Positions 46,477-55,305 of a stretch of DNA of 64,000 bases are shown one piece after another. Made by a program: the position numbers and the translations under genes. The stretch comes from Streptomyces sp. CC53 (lineage in GTDB: Bacteria > Actinomycetota > Actinomycetes > Streptomycetales > Streptomycetaceae). The first letter of the stretch is position 1, and every line of letters begins with the position of its first letter. Below the pieces are notes generated by a model. It did no database searches. It was given only the letters and a program-made list of their open reading frames with translations, and was not told where the DNA came from. The stretch spans positions 62,001 to 126,000 of the forward strand of contig NZ_MKXB01000194.1 in NCBI RefSeq assembly GCF_001865245.1, read 5' to 3'.

Positions 46477-46561
<85 letters not shown>

Positions 46562-46567
46562 CTGAAG

Positions 46568-46616
46568 GCCCAAGAAGCCCAAGAAGCCCAAGAGGCCCAA
46601 AGATCCTGAGGGCCTC
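46568..46616 (+). repeat. 9-bp tandem repeat and hairpin after the tRNA
   Basis: Four adjacent 9-bp units, GCCCAAGAA (46568), GCCCAAGAA (46577), GCCCAAGAG (46586) and GCCCAAAGA (46595), start 6 bases after the tRNA. The last part joins a 7-bp hairpin (GAGGCCC at 46592-46598 with GGGCCTC at 46610-46616) that may terminate tRNA transcription. Confidence 0.7.
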
Positions 46617-46651
46617 GGGGCGGAAGCCGGTCGCCGTATGCGGCATCCGAA

Positions 46652-46699
46652 GTGCCGGGCGCCCGAGAAGGCCCAGGCAGGGTGGGACCTGCCCGGCAC
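46652..46699. terminator. Hairpins at the end of the HAD-serS operon
   Basis: GTGCCGGGC (46652-46660) pairs with GCCCGGCAC (46691-46699), and inside it GGCAGG (46676-46681) pairs with CCTGCC (46688-46693). They are alternatives or a nested set 30-75 bases past the HAD stop on the minus strand. Confidence 0.6.
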
Positions 46700-46728
46700 C
46701 GTGGTTCCTCCGGGTGCCCGACACGGGC

Positions 46729-47550
46729 TCAGCGGGCCAGCAGTTCCTCCAGCACCAGGGCGATGCCGTCGGCCTCGTTCGACGCGGTGATCTCGTCGGC
46801 GACGGCCTTCAACTCGTCGTGCGCATTGGCCATCGCCACACTGTGTGCCGCCCAGGCGAACATCGGGATGTCGTTGGGCATGTCGCCGAACGCGATGGTG
46901 TCCGCCGCCCGGACACCCAGGCGGCGGGCCGCCAGGGAGAGGCCCGTCGCCTTGCTGAGCCCCAGGGGCAGGATCTCCACGACGCCCGGACCTGCCATGA
47001 CCACGTCCACCAGGCCGCCGACGACCTGCCGGGCGACCGCCGCCAGGGCGTCGTCGTCCAGCTCGGGGTGCTGGAGGTACAGCTTGTTCAGCGGTGCCGC
47101 CCACAGGTCGGCCGGGTTCTCGTACGGGACGTACGGGAGCGGGCCTTCCTGTACCAGGTAACCGGGACCGACCAGCACCTCGCCGTCCAGGCCGTCGCGG
47201 CTGGCGGCCACCGCCAGCGGGCCCGTCTCGGCCTCCAGCTTCGCCAGGGCGAGCCCGGCCAGCTGCCGGTCCAGGGTCACTGAGGTCAGCAGGCGGTGCT
47301 CACCGGAGTGGTACACCTGCGCGCCCTGCCCGCACACCGCGAGCCCCTCGTACCCGAGGTCGTCCAGTATGTGGCGTGTCCAGGCCACGGATCGGCCGGT
47401 GACCACGATGTGCACGGCGCCCGCCTCCATCGCGGCGGCGAGCGCGTCACGCGTGCGCTGCGAGACCGTCTCGTCGGGCCGCAGCAGCGTCCCGTCGAGG
47501 TCGGTCGCGACGAGCCGGTACGGGAAGGGCCTCACGGATGCGGCGCTCAC
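46729..47550 (-). CDS. HAD superfamily hydrolase, Cof type (IIB)
   Basis: A 273-residue HAD phosphatase of the same family as the protein at 34021-34911: motif I DLDGTLL near residue 18, and GDMPNDIPM near the end, with cap domain between. The substrate is unknown. It begins with a GTG that overlaps the serS stop by 4 bases (GTGA), so it is translationally coupled to serS in one operon, an arrangement conserved in streptomycetes. A role tied to tRNA charging or its by-products is possible but not shown. Confidence 0.87.
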   Translation of the reverse strand: MSAASVRPFPYRLVATDLDGTLLRPDETVSQRTRDALAAAMEAGAVHIVVTGRSVAWTRHILDDLGYEGLAVCGQGAQVYHSGEHRLLTSVTLDRQLAGLALAKLEAETGPLAVAASRDGLDGEVLVGPGYLVQEGPLPYVPYENPADLWAAPLNKLYLQHPELDDDALAAVARQVVGGLVDVVMAGPGVVEILPLGLSKATGLSLAARRLGVRAADTIAFGDMPNDIPMFAWAAHSVAMANAHDELKAVADEITASNEADGIALVLEELLAR

Positions 47551-48824
47551 CGGGCGACGGGCTCCAGCAGCTCACGGCCGCCCAGGTAGGGGCGGAGGAC
47601 CTCCGGGACACGCACGGAGCCGTCGGCGAGCTGGTGGTTCTCCAGGATTGCCACGATGGTGCGCGGGACGGCGCACAGCGTGCCGTTCAGCGTCGCCAGC
47701 GGCTGCACCTTCTTCCCCTCGCGCATGCGCACGGAGAGGCGGCGCGCCTGGAAGCTGTCGCAGTTGGACGCCGAGGTGAGCTCCCGGTACTTGCCCTGCG
47801 TCGGGATCCACGCCTCGCAGTCGTACTTGCGGGAGGCGGAGGCGCCGAGGTCGCCGGTGGCGACGTCGATCACCTGGAAGGGCAGTTCAAGGGAGCTCAG
47901 CCACTGCTTCTCCCACTCCAGCAGTCGCTTGTGCTCGGCTTCGGCGTCCTCCGGCGCGACGTAGGAGAACATCTCGACCTTGTCGAACTGGTGGACGCGG
48001 AAGATGCCCCGTGTGTCCTTGCCGTACGTACCGGCCTCACGGCGGTAGCAGGGGGAGAAGCCGGCGTACCGCAGGGGCAGCTCGTCGGCGTCGAGGATCT
48101 CGTCCATGTGGTACGCGGCGAGCGGTACTTCGGACGTGCCCACCAGGTAGAGGTCGTCCTTCTCCAGCTGGTAGACGTTCTCGGCGGCCTGGCCCAGGAA
48201 GCCGGTGCCTTCCATGGCGCGCGGCCGGACCAGGGACGGGGTGAGCATCGGAGTGAAGCCGGCGTCCACGGCCTGGGCGATGGCGGCGTTGACGAGCGCG
48301 AGCTCCAGCAGGGCGCCGACGCCCGTGAGGTAGTAGAACCGCGAGCCGGAGACCTTGGCGCCGCGCTCGACGTCGATGGCGCCCAGCGCCTCGCCGAGCT
48401 CCAGGTGGTCCTTGGGGGCGAAGCCCTCGGCCGCGAAGTCGCGGATCGTGCCGTGCGTCTCCAGGACGACGAAGTCCTCCTCGCCGCCGACCGGGACGTC
48501 GGGGTGGACGAGATTGCCGAGCTGCATCAGCAGGCGCCGGGTCTCCTCGTCGGCCTCGTTCTGCTCGGCGTCGGCGGCCTTCACGGCGGCGGCCAGGTCG
48601 CCTGCCTTCTTCAGCAGCTCGGTCTTCTCGTCGCCGGCGGCCTTGGGGATCAGCTTGCCGAGCGCCTTCTGCTCGGAGCGCAGCTCGTCGAAGCGGACGC
48701 CGGACGACCTGCGCCGTTCGTCGGCGGAGAGCAGCGCGTCGACGAGGTCGACGTCCTCTCCACGGGCGCGCTGGGAGGCGCGAACACGGTCGGGGTCCTC
48801 ACGGAGCAGGCGAAGGTCAATCAC
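47547..48824 (-). CDS. serS: Seryl-tRNA synthetase
   Basis: A 425-residue class II synthetase. The N-terminal long antiparallel coiled coil (about 30-110) recognises the long variable arm of tRNA-Ser. The catalytic domain follows with the motif 2 region around [18 protein letters not shown] and motif 3 near the C-terminus with [11 protein letters not shown]. Charges tRNA-Ser, and also tRNA-Sec where present. The ATG at 48824 begins the helical arm. A tRNA-Ser gene lies about 1 kb downstream, which may be coincidence. The HAD gene follows in the same operon. Confidence 0.97.
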   Translation of the reverse strand: MIDLRLLREDPDRVRASQRARGEDVDLVDALLSADERRRSSGVRFDELRSEQKALGKLIPKAAGDEKTELLKKAGDLAAAVKAADAEQNEADEETRRLLMQLGNLVHPDVPVGGEEDFVVLETHGTIRDFAAEGFAPKDHLELGEALGAIDVERGAKVSGSRFYYLTGVGALLELALVNAAIAQAVDAGFTPMLTPSLVRPRAMEGTGFLGQAAENVYQLEKDDLYLVGTSEVPLAAYHMDEILDADELPLRYAGFSPCYRREAGTYGKDTRGIFRVHQFDKVEMFSYVAPEDAEAEHKRLLEWEKQWLSSLELPFQVIDVATGDLGASASRKYDCEAWIPTQGKYRELTSASNCDSFQARRLSVRMREGKKVQPLATLNGTLCAVPRTIVAILENHQLADGSVRVPEVLRPYLGGRELLEPVAR

Positions 48825-48983
48825 CCCACCAGGCTACCGGTGTGGACTCCCGCCACGGCACCGCATGTGACCGAGCGTGTCATTTCACCCTTAATGCCGG
48901 AATTGCCGTGCTCGGTAGGGGGGAAGGCGCACGGCCCACTGGCGGGGAAGTGAATGCCTTGTCCACAGTTCGCCAGGCTGAGC

Positions 48984-49018
48984 GCCCCGTTATCCACAGG
49001 CTGTGTGGATAACGGGGC
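48984..49018. promoter_or_regulatory. 15-bp inverted repeat pairing two DnaA boxes
   Basis: GCCCCGTTATCCACA (48984-48998), five bases, then its exact complement (49004-49018). The DnaA boxes at 48990 and 49004 are inverted and together form nearly the entire palindrome. It can extrude as a cruciform or hairpin and would hold two DnaA protomers head to head. Confidence 0.8.
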
Positions 49019-49084
49019 TTCGGGGGTCGATCGGGTAGAAACAGGGAATCGAGCCCTGGCTTTGCTTGATCAAACCCCGAGTAT

Positions 49085-49100
49085 CCACTCATTTGAGTGG
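49085..49100. promoter_or_regulatory. 16-bp palindrome in the serS-pheA gap
   Basis: CCACTCATTTGAGTGG: two perfect 7-bp arms around TT, in an AT-richer part of the intergenic region. Possibly an operator for an unknown regulator. It does not match parS, Rex or DnaA sites. Confidence 0.45.
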
Positions 49101-49450
49101 CAATTCCTCGCCCCAAGGGACTGATCCAAGGAAGCGGAGTGACGGGAGTGGGCATAGCGCGACACGGAGGCGTGTGGGGTCACTACACCGATTTATCGAC
49201 CTTGTCCGGGTCGGCTGGACCCCATGCCTGTGCGGGATATCGACTTGTCCCCAGGTGGAGAAGGGGTCCTGTGGATAACTTTCCCCACCTGGAGGCCCAC
49301 GGCACCGGCGCGGAACTCGGCGACCCCGTCGAGCTCCGGGCACTGCCCCGTTCCCTACCGGGCAGGGTCTTTCCCCGGCCGCCGGTCTGCGGGCTGCTTC
49401 CATCCGCTGTGGATCAGGTGCCCACGGGGCGGTCAGGAGCGATGCTCTGT

Positions 49451-49497
49451 CTCGCCGCCTCGCCGCCTCGCCGCCTCGCCGCCTCGCCGCCTCGCCC
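49451..49497. repeat. 8-bp tandem repeat
   Basis: CTCGCCGC repeated five times from 49451 to 49490, followed by a partial sixth. It is intergenic and likely length-variable by slippage. Confidence 0.85.
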
Positions 49498-49679
49498 GCG
49501 GACGGACAGCTCCCCGCTCGCTTCCACCCGAGTCGCGCCCCGCCGCAGCCTTGCGCGAACCTGTGCGCACCTCACACGTGCGGGGAGTCAGATACGCGTC
49601 GCACCAGTGCCGCGAGGACGCCCCGCCGCAGCCCGCGCGCGGGGAAGCAGGAGGCCTCGGTGAAGTCTCGGGCCGGTGA

Positions 49680-50618
49680 CTACGCGCCCCGCCCGTCCTG
49701 GCATCGTGCCAGCCAGTCGGCCGCGTCCGTGAAGTCCTGGTCCGAGGTGCCTGCGCGTAGTGCCCGCACCTGCTGCGGGGTGACCCCCGCCCGGGGGTAC
49801 GACCCGAGGAAGCGCACCTTCGGACAGATCCGCTTCAGCCCCATCAGCGCCTCGCCCACCCGGCGGTCCGAGATGTGGCCCTCGGCGTCCACGGCGAAGC
49901 AGTAGTTGCCGATCCCGGCGCCCGTCGGTCGCGACTGGATCAGCATGAGGTTCACACCCCGGACGGCGAACTCCTGCAGCAGCTCCAGCAGGGCGCCCGG
50001 GTGGTCGTCGCGCAACCAGATGACCATGGACGTCTTGTCGGCGCCCGTCGGCGCGGACGGCCTCGCCGGGCGGCCCACCAGAACGAAGCGGGTCTCGGCG
50101 TTCTCCGCATCGTGGATGTCGGTGACCAGTGCCTCCAGCCCGTAGGTCGCCGCCGCGAACTCGCCCGCGAACGCCGCGTCGTACCGGCCTTCCTGTACCA
50201 GTCGCGCTCCGTCGGCGTTCGAGGCGGCCGACTCCCACACGGCCTCCGGCAGGTGGGTCCGCAGCCAGTTGCGCACCTGGGGCTGCGCCACCGGGTGCCC
50301 GGTGACGGTCTTGATGTCGGACACCTCTGTGCCGGGGCGCGCCAGCAGGGCGAACGCGATCGGCAGCAGCACCTCGCGATAGATCATCAGCGGCTCGCCC
50401 GACGCCAGTTCGTCGAGGGTCGCCGTGACCCCGCCCTCCACCGAGTTCTCGATCGGCACAAGCGCAGCGGCCGCGTCGCCGTTCCGTACGGCGTCCAGCG
50501 CCGCGGGTACCGAGAGCATCGGCACCAGCTCCCGTGTCGCCGCCTCCGGCAGGGTGCGCAGAGCGGCTTCGGTGAAAGTGCCCTCGGGACCGAGGTAGGT
50601 GTATCGCGTGGCCGACAT
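49680..50618 (-). CDS. pheA: Prephenate dehydratase
   Basis: A 312-residue bacterial prephenate dehydratase. The PDT domain (YTYLGPEGTFTEAALR at the start; NAETRFVLVG, the TRF motif) is followed by an ACT regulatory domain (GALLELLQEFAVRGVNLMLI and QSRPT) that binds phenylalanine for feedback control. It decarboxylates and dehydrates prephenate to phenylpyruvate. The ATG at 50618 is chosen because AGGG lies upstream and family sequence starts there; the frame's earlier ATG lies inside the parS region. No chorismate mutase domain is fused. Confidence 0.94.
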   Translation of the reverse strand: MSATRYTYLGPEGTFTEAALRTLPEAATRELVPMLSVPAALDAVRNGDAAAALVPIENSVEGGVTATLDELASGEPLMIYREVLLPIAFALLARPGTEVSDIKTVTGHPVAQPQVRNWLRTHLPEAVWESAASNADGARLVQEGRYDAAFAGEFAAATYGLEALVTDIHDAENAETRFVLVGRPARPSAPTGADKTSMVIWLRDDHPGALLELLQEFAVRGVNLMLIQSRPTGAGIGNYCFAVDAEGHISDRRVGEALMGLKRICPKVRFLGSYPRAGVTPQQVRALRAGTSDQDFTDAADWLARCQDGRGA

Positions 50619-50670
50619 ACCGGTCACCCTAATGCTCCAGAACAGTCGGCGACCGGCCTCCTGGGTTTCC

Positions 50671-50684
50671 GTTTCACGTGAAAC
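50671..50684. promoter_or_regulatory. parS: parS site 5
   Basis: Perfect GTTTCACGTGAAAC between pheA and the copper operon, 53 bases upstream of the pheA start. Confidence 0.95.
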
Positions 50685-50698
50685 AACGGCCGGGCGCA

Positions 50699-50712
50699 GT
50701 TTCACGTGAAAC
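50699..50712. promoter_or_regulatory. parS: parS site 6
   Basis: Perfect GTTTCACGTGAAAC, 28 bases centre to centre from site 5 and only 5 bases beyond the stop of the dtpA gene. Confidence 0.95.
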
Positions 50713-50717
50713 CGTCC

Positions 50718-51980
50718 TCATGCCTCCAGTAGCCGCTGACCGACGTACTCGCCTTCCGCAGCGCCTCCCGGCACGGCGAACAGACCGCTGGCCTCATGCC
50801 GGATGAAGACGGAGAGTGCATCGCCCCGGTCGAGCTTCCGCTGCACCGGCACGAAGCCCTTCAGCGGATCGGCCTGCCAGCAGATGAACAGCAGCCCTGC
50901 GTCCGGTGTCCCGTCCGGTCCGATCCCGTCGTGGAAGGAGAACGGTCGCCGCAGCATGGTCGCGCCGCCGTTCTGTTCCGGTGCCGAGATCCGGGCGTGC
51001 GCGTCAGCGGCGATGACCGGGCTGCCGTCCGGCCCCAGCTTGTCCAGGTCCGGCTCCGTGGTCTCCGTCCCGCCCGTCAGCGGTGCGCCGTCCGACTTGC
51101 GGCGGCCTATGACGGCTTCCTGCTGCTTCACCGAAAGGTCGTCCCAGTCGTCGAGCAGCATCCGGATGCGGCGCACGACTGCGTACGACCCACCCGTCAT
51201 CCACGGCTGGTCCCCTCCCGCCGCCACGAAGACATGCCCGTCGAAGCCGGGGTCGGTCGGTTTCGGGTTGCCGGTGCCGTCCACCTGGCCCATGAGGTTG
51301 CGTGCGGTCATGGGACGCGCGGTGGCGCCCGGGGAACGGTTGAAGCCGTTCATCTGCCAGCGGACGGCTGCCGCCCCACCGGCCTCCTTCTGGAGGGTCC
51401 GCAGCGCGTGGAACGCCACCAGTGCGTCGTCGGCACCGATCTGGACCCACAGGTCTCCGTTGGACCTCTTCGGGTCCAGCCGGTCCGCCGAGAACGGCGG
51501 GAGCGGCTCCAACTCTCGGGGGCGCCGGGCGGCCAGCCCCGTACGGTCGAAGAAGCTCGCCCCGAAGCCGAACGTGACGGTCAGCGAACAGGGACCCGCG
51601 TCCCGGGCCACCCCGCCGTCCCCATCGCCCGTGGGTTCACCCGCCATCAGCCGCTCGGCCGCCGCGGACCAGCGGCGCATCAGCGCGGCGGCCTCCTTGC
51701 GGCCGGCTCCCGGCGCCAGGTCGAAGGCCAGCACGTGGCCGCACGCCTGCAGAGGCTGGAGGATGCCGGCCTGATGGGCGCCGCGGAAGGGGACCCGGGT
51801 GGTCCCGACCGTCGTCAGGGCGGCACCCTCCTCGCCGTCCGCACCTCCGAAGGCGGCGTAGCCGCCCGCTCCGGCGGCTGCGCCGGCCACCAGGCCGGTC
51901 GCGCTCGCGGCGCCGACCGTCCCGAGCAGCCTCCGCCGCGAGATCTGCAGGGTGCCGTGGGTGTTGCTCGTGTCGCTCAT
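50718..51980 (-). CDS. dtpA: Dye-decolorizing (DyP-type) heme peroxidase, Tat-exported
   Basis: A 420-residue DyP peroxidase (EfeB/DtpA type). A Tat signal is near the start (SRRRLLGTVGAASATGLVAG). The distal GxxDG motif is seen in MGQVDGTGNPKP, the proximal His is in DAHARIS, and the distal Arg is in MLRRPFSF. DyP enzymes oxidise substrates with H2O2; in S. lividans DtpA acts with the copper radical oxidase GlxA in hyphal tip glycan assembly. Last gene of the copper-trafficking operon, 7 bases after the CopC-CopD gene. The start MSDTSNTHG gives the Tat motif in place. Confidence 0.93.
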   Translation of the reverse strand: MSDTSNTHGTLQISRRRLLGTVGAASATGLVAGAAAGAGGYAAFGGADGEEGAALTTVGTTRVPFRGAHQAGILQPLQACGHVLAFDLAPGAGRKEAAALMRRWSAAAERLMAGEPTGDGDGGVARDAGPCSLTVTFGFGASFFDRTGLAARRPRELEPLPPFSADRLDPKRSNGDLWVQIGADDALVAFHALRTLQKEAGGAAAVRWQMNGFNRSPGATARPMTARNLMGQVDGTGNPKPTDPGFDGHVFVAAGGDQPWMTGGSYAVVRRIRMLLDDWDDLSVKQQEAVIGRRKSDGAPLTGGTETTEPDLDKLGPDGSPVIAADAHARISAPEQNGGATMLRRPFSFHDGIGPDGTPDAGLLFICWQADPLKGFVPVQRKLDRGDALSVFIRHEASGLFAVPGGAAEGEYVGQRLLEA

Positions 51981-51987
51981 GTGCCGG

Positions 51988-54057
51988 TCAGCCGATCTTG
52001 ACGTTCTTGTCGATGGTGGTCTGGTCGATGTCGGACGTGCGCACGGTGACCCGGACGCGCCACTCACCCGGCATGGGGAGCTGGGCGGCCGTGGCCTGCC
52101 ACTGCCCTGTCGCGGTGCGGTTCAGCTCGACGGGCAGCGGTCCGATCTCCTGGGCGTCGAGGGTGAACGACACCTTCAGCTCGGGTAGGTCGCGCGGCTT
52201 GTCGCCCTGTCCCGTCACGAACACCCGCAGAGTGTTCCCTCCCGACCGGCCGGGGTCCAGGGTCAAGCGGACCGTTCCGACGCCGTCCGGCCCTCCTGTG
52301 TCATACGGCAGCCGCATGTCCACCGGGCGGTCCGGTACGGCCGTCGAGGACACGGCTTTGGCCTGGTCGGCCTGCTCCTGGGTCCGGCCGGGTTCGGTAC
52401 CCGTGAGGGCTGTCGTCACGGCGAGGACGACGACGGCCACCGCGGCCTCGGTGACGACGGAGCGTCGCAGGCCGGCCCGGGCCGGATCGCCGTCCCTGAG
52501 GCGTTGCCGCCGGGCGGTCGCCACGGCGGCCCGCTGCCGGGCGAGCTGTGCGGCCCGTACGGGGTCCTCGCTGCCTGGCCCGTCCCCGCCGGTGCCGGCG
52601 TCGGTGGCCGGGGTCTCGTCGGCGTCGGTCCCGTCGCCAGCGGCGGGGGTCTCGTCGAGCACGGCGGTACGGCCGGCCCCGCTGCCGCGGGACTCACCCT
52701 CCTCCCGTTCGTGCGACGCGCCCGCCGGCCCGTGGGGACCGGCCGCTCCGGGCGATGCCTCCACGTCCCGGTGCGACGGCTCGGCCAGCAGGCGCGTCCA
52801 GCGCCGCGCCGCCCACGCGACCGCGAGCAGGACACCGATCAGCGCCACCTTCAGCAGCAGCAGCCGTCCGTACGCCGTGCCCGTCAGGGCCGACCAGCTG
52901 CCGACCTGCCGCCAGGACTGGTAGAGCCCGGTGGCGGCCAGCACCACCACGGCCCCGAACGCCAGCCGGGAGAACCGCCGCACGGCCTCCGGTCCGATCC
53001 TCGGGGGCGCCGAGCCGTCACCGTCGGTCGCGGGTGAGGCGTACAGCGCGACCAGGAGCGCCGCGAGCCCGCCCAGCCAGGCGGCCACGGCGAGCATGTG
53101 CAGCACGTCCATGGGCATCGCCACTCCCGGCTGGAGTCCCGTGGACGCATGCTCGGACAGGGCCCAGGTCCCGGCAAGACCGGTCGCCACGATGGCCCCG
53201 CCGACGGCGAGGCCGAACTCCAGGTCCTTCTTGTCCGTATCCTGCCCCCGCCGTGCGTACGCCCCGAAGAGCACGGCGACGAACAGCGCCGCCGCGCCCA
53301 TGAGGAGAAGCCGCGAGGACAGTGCCGCACCGGTTTTCGTGGCCAGCACCGCCTGCAGCCCGCCGAGGTCCAGCGCGTCGGCCAGTTTCCCCGACCCGGT
53401 GTACGGGGTCCGCAGGAGCAGCAGGGCCAGGGTGGCCGCCGTCAGCGTCACCCACCCGTACGCGACCAGCCGCTGCACGGGCCGCGCCGCCGCGCCGCGC
53501 GGCCAGCAGGCCAGGACGAAGACGCCACCGCCGACCAGCACGGTGAAGCCCGCGTAGGACACGTACCGGCCGATGTCATAGAGGACACCGACCGGTCCGC
53601 CACCGGCCTGCTGCGCCGGGAGCGCGACCGTCGTCTCCGAAGGCGCTCCGATGGAGAAGGTGAACGCCCCGGAGATCGGATGGCTGTCCGCGGACACGGC
53701 CTGCCACGCCACGGTGTAGGTGCCGTCCTTCAGGCCGGTCCGCAGACCGACGCCGTACTGCACGACCGAGCCGCTGCACAGGTCCTGCAGCTCACCGACA
53801 TCGGCGCGCTTGCCGCTGGGTTCGAGGACGCGGATGGAGTCGTCGCCCAGGGCGACCTGCTCGGAGAAGGTGAGGGTGACGCGCTGCGGCGCCGTGGCGA
53901 CCACCGCCCCGTCCTTCGGGTCGCTGCCGGTCAGCGTGGAGTGCGCGGACGCCGCGCCGGACAGCGCGGAACCGAGCAGCGCCACGGTGAGCACCAGCAG
54001 TACCGACAGCCGGGACAGGACCGGGAACGCTCCGAAGCGAGAGGCGGTGGCCGTCAT
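51988..54057 (-). CDS. Copper resistance CopC-CopD fusion protein
   Basis: A 689-residue protein. A signal peptide ends at ASAHS, leaving an N-terminal His of the exported CopC domain (about residues 38-135), whose second His ligand is seen at SADSHPISG. Then come about eight to nine transmembrane helices of CopD, an acidic/Pro-rich cytoplasmic region (about 440-520), another helix and a C-terminal exported YtkA-like domain. The fusion (YcnJ-like) is a likely copper importer. The ATG overlaps nothing but is 19 bases from ecuC, so it is in the same operon. The metal is inferred as copper from context. Confidence 0.88.
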   Translation of the reverse strand: MTATASRFGAFPVLSRLSVLLVLTVALLGSALSGAASAHSTLTGSDPKDGAVVATAPQRVTLTFSEQVALGDDSIRVLEPSGKRADVGELQDLCSGSVVQYGVGLRTGLKDGTYTVAWQAVSADSHPISGAFTFSIGAPSETTVALPAQQAGGGPVGVLYDIGRYVSYAGFTVLVGGGVFVLACWPRGAAARPVQRLVAYGWVTLTAATLALLLLRTPYTGSGKLADALDLGGLQAVLATKTGAALSSRLLLMGAAALFVAVLFGAYARRGQDTDKKDLEFGLAVGGAIVATGLAGTWALSEHASTGLQPGVAMPMDVLHMLAVAAWLGGLAALLVALYASPATDGDGSAPPRIGPEAVRRFSRLAFGAVVVLAATGLYQSWRQVGSWSALTGTAYGRLLLLKVALIGVLLAVAWAARRWTRLLAEPSHRDVEASPGAAGPHGPAGASHEREEGESRGSGAGRTAVLDETPAAGDGTDADETPATDAGTGGDGPGSEDPVRAAQLARQRAAVATARRQRLRDGDPARAGLRRSVVTEAAVAVVVLAVTTALTGTEPGRTQEQADQAKAVSSTAVPDRPVDMRLPYDTGGPDGVGTVRLTLDPGRSGGNTLRVFVTGQGDKPRDLPELKVSFTLDAQEIGPLPVELNRTATGQWQATAAQLPMPGEWRVRVTVRTSDIDQTTIDKNVKIG

Positions 54058-54076
54058 CAGGTGGCTCCCTCGGTCC

Positions 54077-54556
54077 TCAGTGGTGCTGCGCCGGATTGTG
54101 GGTCCTGGCCTCGACGGGGACCTCCACGGTGATCGTGTCGGACTCCTTGAAGCGCAGCTCCACGCGGACCTTGTCGCCCTGCTTCAGGTCCCGCTTGAGA
54201 TCCATGAACATCAGGTGGTTGCCGCCGCGTTCCAGAGACAGCGATCCGTTGGCCGGCACGTCGAAGGACGTCACCTGCTGCATCTTCTGGTCCTTCGTCT
54301 CGTGCAGCTGCACGTCGTCGGACACGTCGCTCGTGACGGCCGTCAGGGTGTCGGCGGCTCCACCGGTGTTGGTGACGGTGAGGAAGCCGCCGGCCATGTC
54401 GCCGTTGACCGGCTCCGGTATGAAGGCGCCGCTGACCTTGAGTGCCGGGCCGCCGTCCGAAGACGCATCAGCGGTGGAGCAGCCGCTCAGGGCGAGTCCG
54501 GAGACCAGGGCGAGGGCGGCGGCAAGGGAACGTGCGGTGGTGGTGCGGTGGTTCAC
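54077..54556 (-). CDS. ecuC: PCu(A)C-type copper chaperone, lipoprotein
   Basis: A 159-residue extracytoplasmic copper chaperone. A lipobox signal (LALSGC, Cys near 26) anchors it. The PCuAC motif is present as a His followed by Met residues and GGNHLMFMDL (HxM). In S. lividans the equivalent ECuC receives Cu(I) and passes it to Sco and thus to the CuA site of cytochrome oxidase. It starts with a GTG at 54556, overlapping the sco stop by 4 bases (GTGA). Mature length normal for the family. A His-containing tail (NPAQHH) may also bind metal. Confidence 0.9.
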   Translation of the reverse strand: MNHRTTTARSLAAALALVSGLALSGCSTADASSDGGPALKVSGAFIPEPVNGDMAGGFLTVTNTGGAADTLTAVTSDVSDDVQLHETKDQKMQQVTSFDVPANGSLSLERGGNHLMFMDLKRDLKQGDKVRVELRFKESDTITVEVPVEARTHNPAQHH

Positions 54557-55254
54557 GGGTTCTCTCCACGGATGAGCTTCGGCAGGTCTGCGGCGTACTC
54601 CTGGACGGAGGTGTCCTCTCCGTAGAGGACGTAGCCCTGGTCCGTCTTCGGCGAGAAGGCGATGACCTGTGCGCCGTGCATGGAGACGACCTTGCCGTTC
54701 TTGTCCTTCGTCGGCGGGTCGATGCCGATGCCCATCGCCCGGGCGCCCGCCTGGATGCTCGTGAAGTCGCCGCTGAGCCCGATGAAGGAGGGGTCTCCCG
54801 CGGACGGCAGCCACTTGGCGAGCTCGGCGGGGGTGTCCCGTTCCGGGGCGGTGGTGACGAAGACCACCTGGAGCTTGTCCCGGTCTGCCTGGGGGAGGTC
54901 CTTCATCGCCGTGGCGATGTTGCTCATGGTGAGGGGGCAGACGTCGGGGCAGTGGGTGTAGCCGAAGTAGATCAGGGTCGGCTTGCCCTTGGTGCGCTCC
55001 CGCAGGTCGAACTGCTTGCCGGCGGTGTCCGTGAGGACGAGGTCGGGCTTGGTGAACGGCCTGTCCAGGACGGTGGCCGCCTTGGTCGTGGCCGGGGCGA
55101 CGGACACGTCGGCGACCGGCTGGCCGCCCGGGGTCCGGTCGGTGCCGCAGGCGGTCAGTGCCACGGCGGCCGAGGCCGTGACCAGCGCGGCTGTGAACAG
55201 CGGGGAGCGCCGGGCCGCGCGGCGGGGCCGCGCGGCGCGGGTGAGCTTACGCAT
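54553..55254 (-). CDS. sco: SCO1/SenC copper chaperone
   Basis: A 233-residue thioredoxin-fold protein. A lipoprotein signal ends at LTAC near residue 36. The redox/Cu(I) motif CPDVC lies at YFGYTHCPDVCPLTM, and the conserved distal His is in VSMHGAQVI. Sco delivers copper to the CuA centre of cytochrome c oxidase; its loss in S. lividans blocks oxidase maturation and aerial growth. It is coupled by 4-base overlap with ecuC and lies 51 bases downstream of the YcnI gene. Confidence 0.93.
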   Translation of the reverse strand: MRKLTRAARPRRAARRSPLFTAALVTASAAVALTACGTDRTPGGQPVADVSVAPATTKAATVLDRPFTKPDLVLTDTAGKQFDLRERTKGKPTLIYFGYTHCPDVCPLTMSNIATAMKDLPQADRDKLQVVFVTTAPERDTPAELAKWLPSAGDPSFIGLSGDFTSIQAGARAMGIGIDPPTKDKNGKVVSMHGAQVIAFSPKTDQGYVLYGEDTSVQEYAADLPKLIRGENP

Positions 55255-55305
55255 CGGGTTCTCTCTTCGAGGGGGCGGTCGTCGGGTGCAGGGCCCGGTG
55301 GGACA

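Larger units (their letters stand above)
48959..49416. promoter_or_regulatory. DnaA-box cluster upstream of serS (D78-like)
   Basis: The 855-base gap between serS and pheA contains four perfect boxes: TTGTCCACA (48959-48967), TTATCCACA (48990-48998), TGTGGATAA (49004-49012) and TGTGGATAA (49270-49278). There are two near matches: TTGTCCCCA (49245-49253) and TGTGGATCA (49408-49416). In S. coelicolor a high-affinity cluster named D78 titrates DnaA and limits initiation; from memory its cosmid name and this serS position fit, but the equivalence is inferred. Confidence 0.8.
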
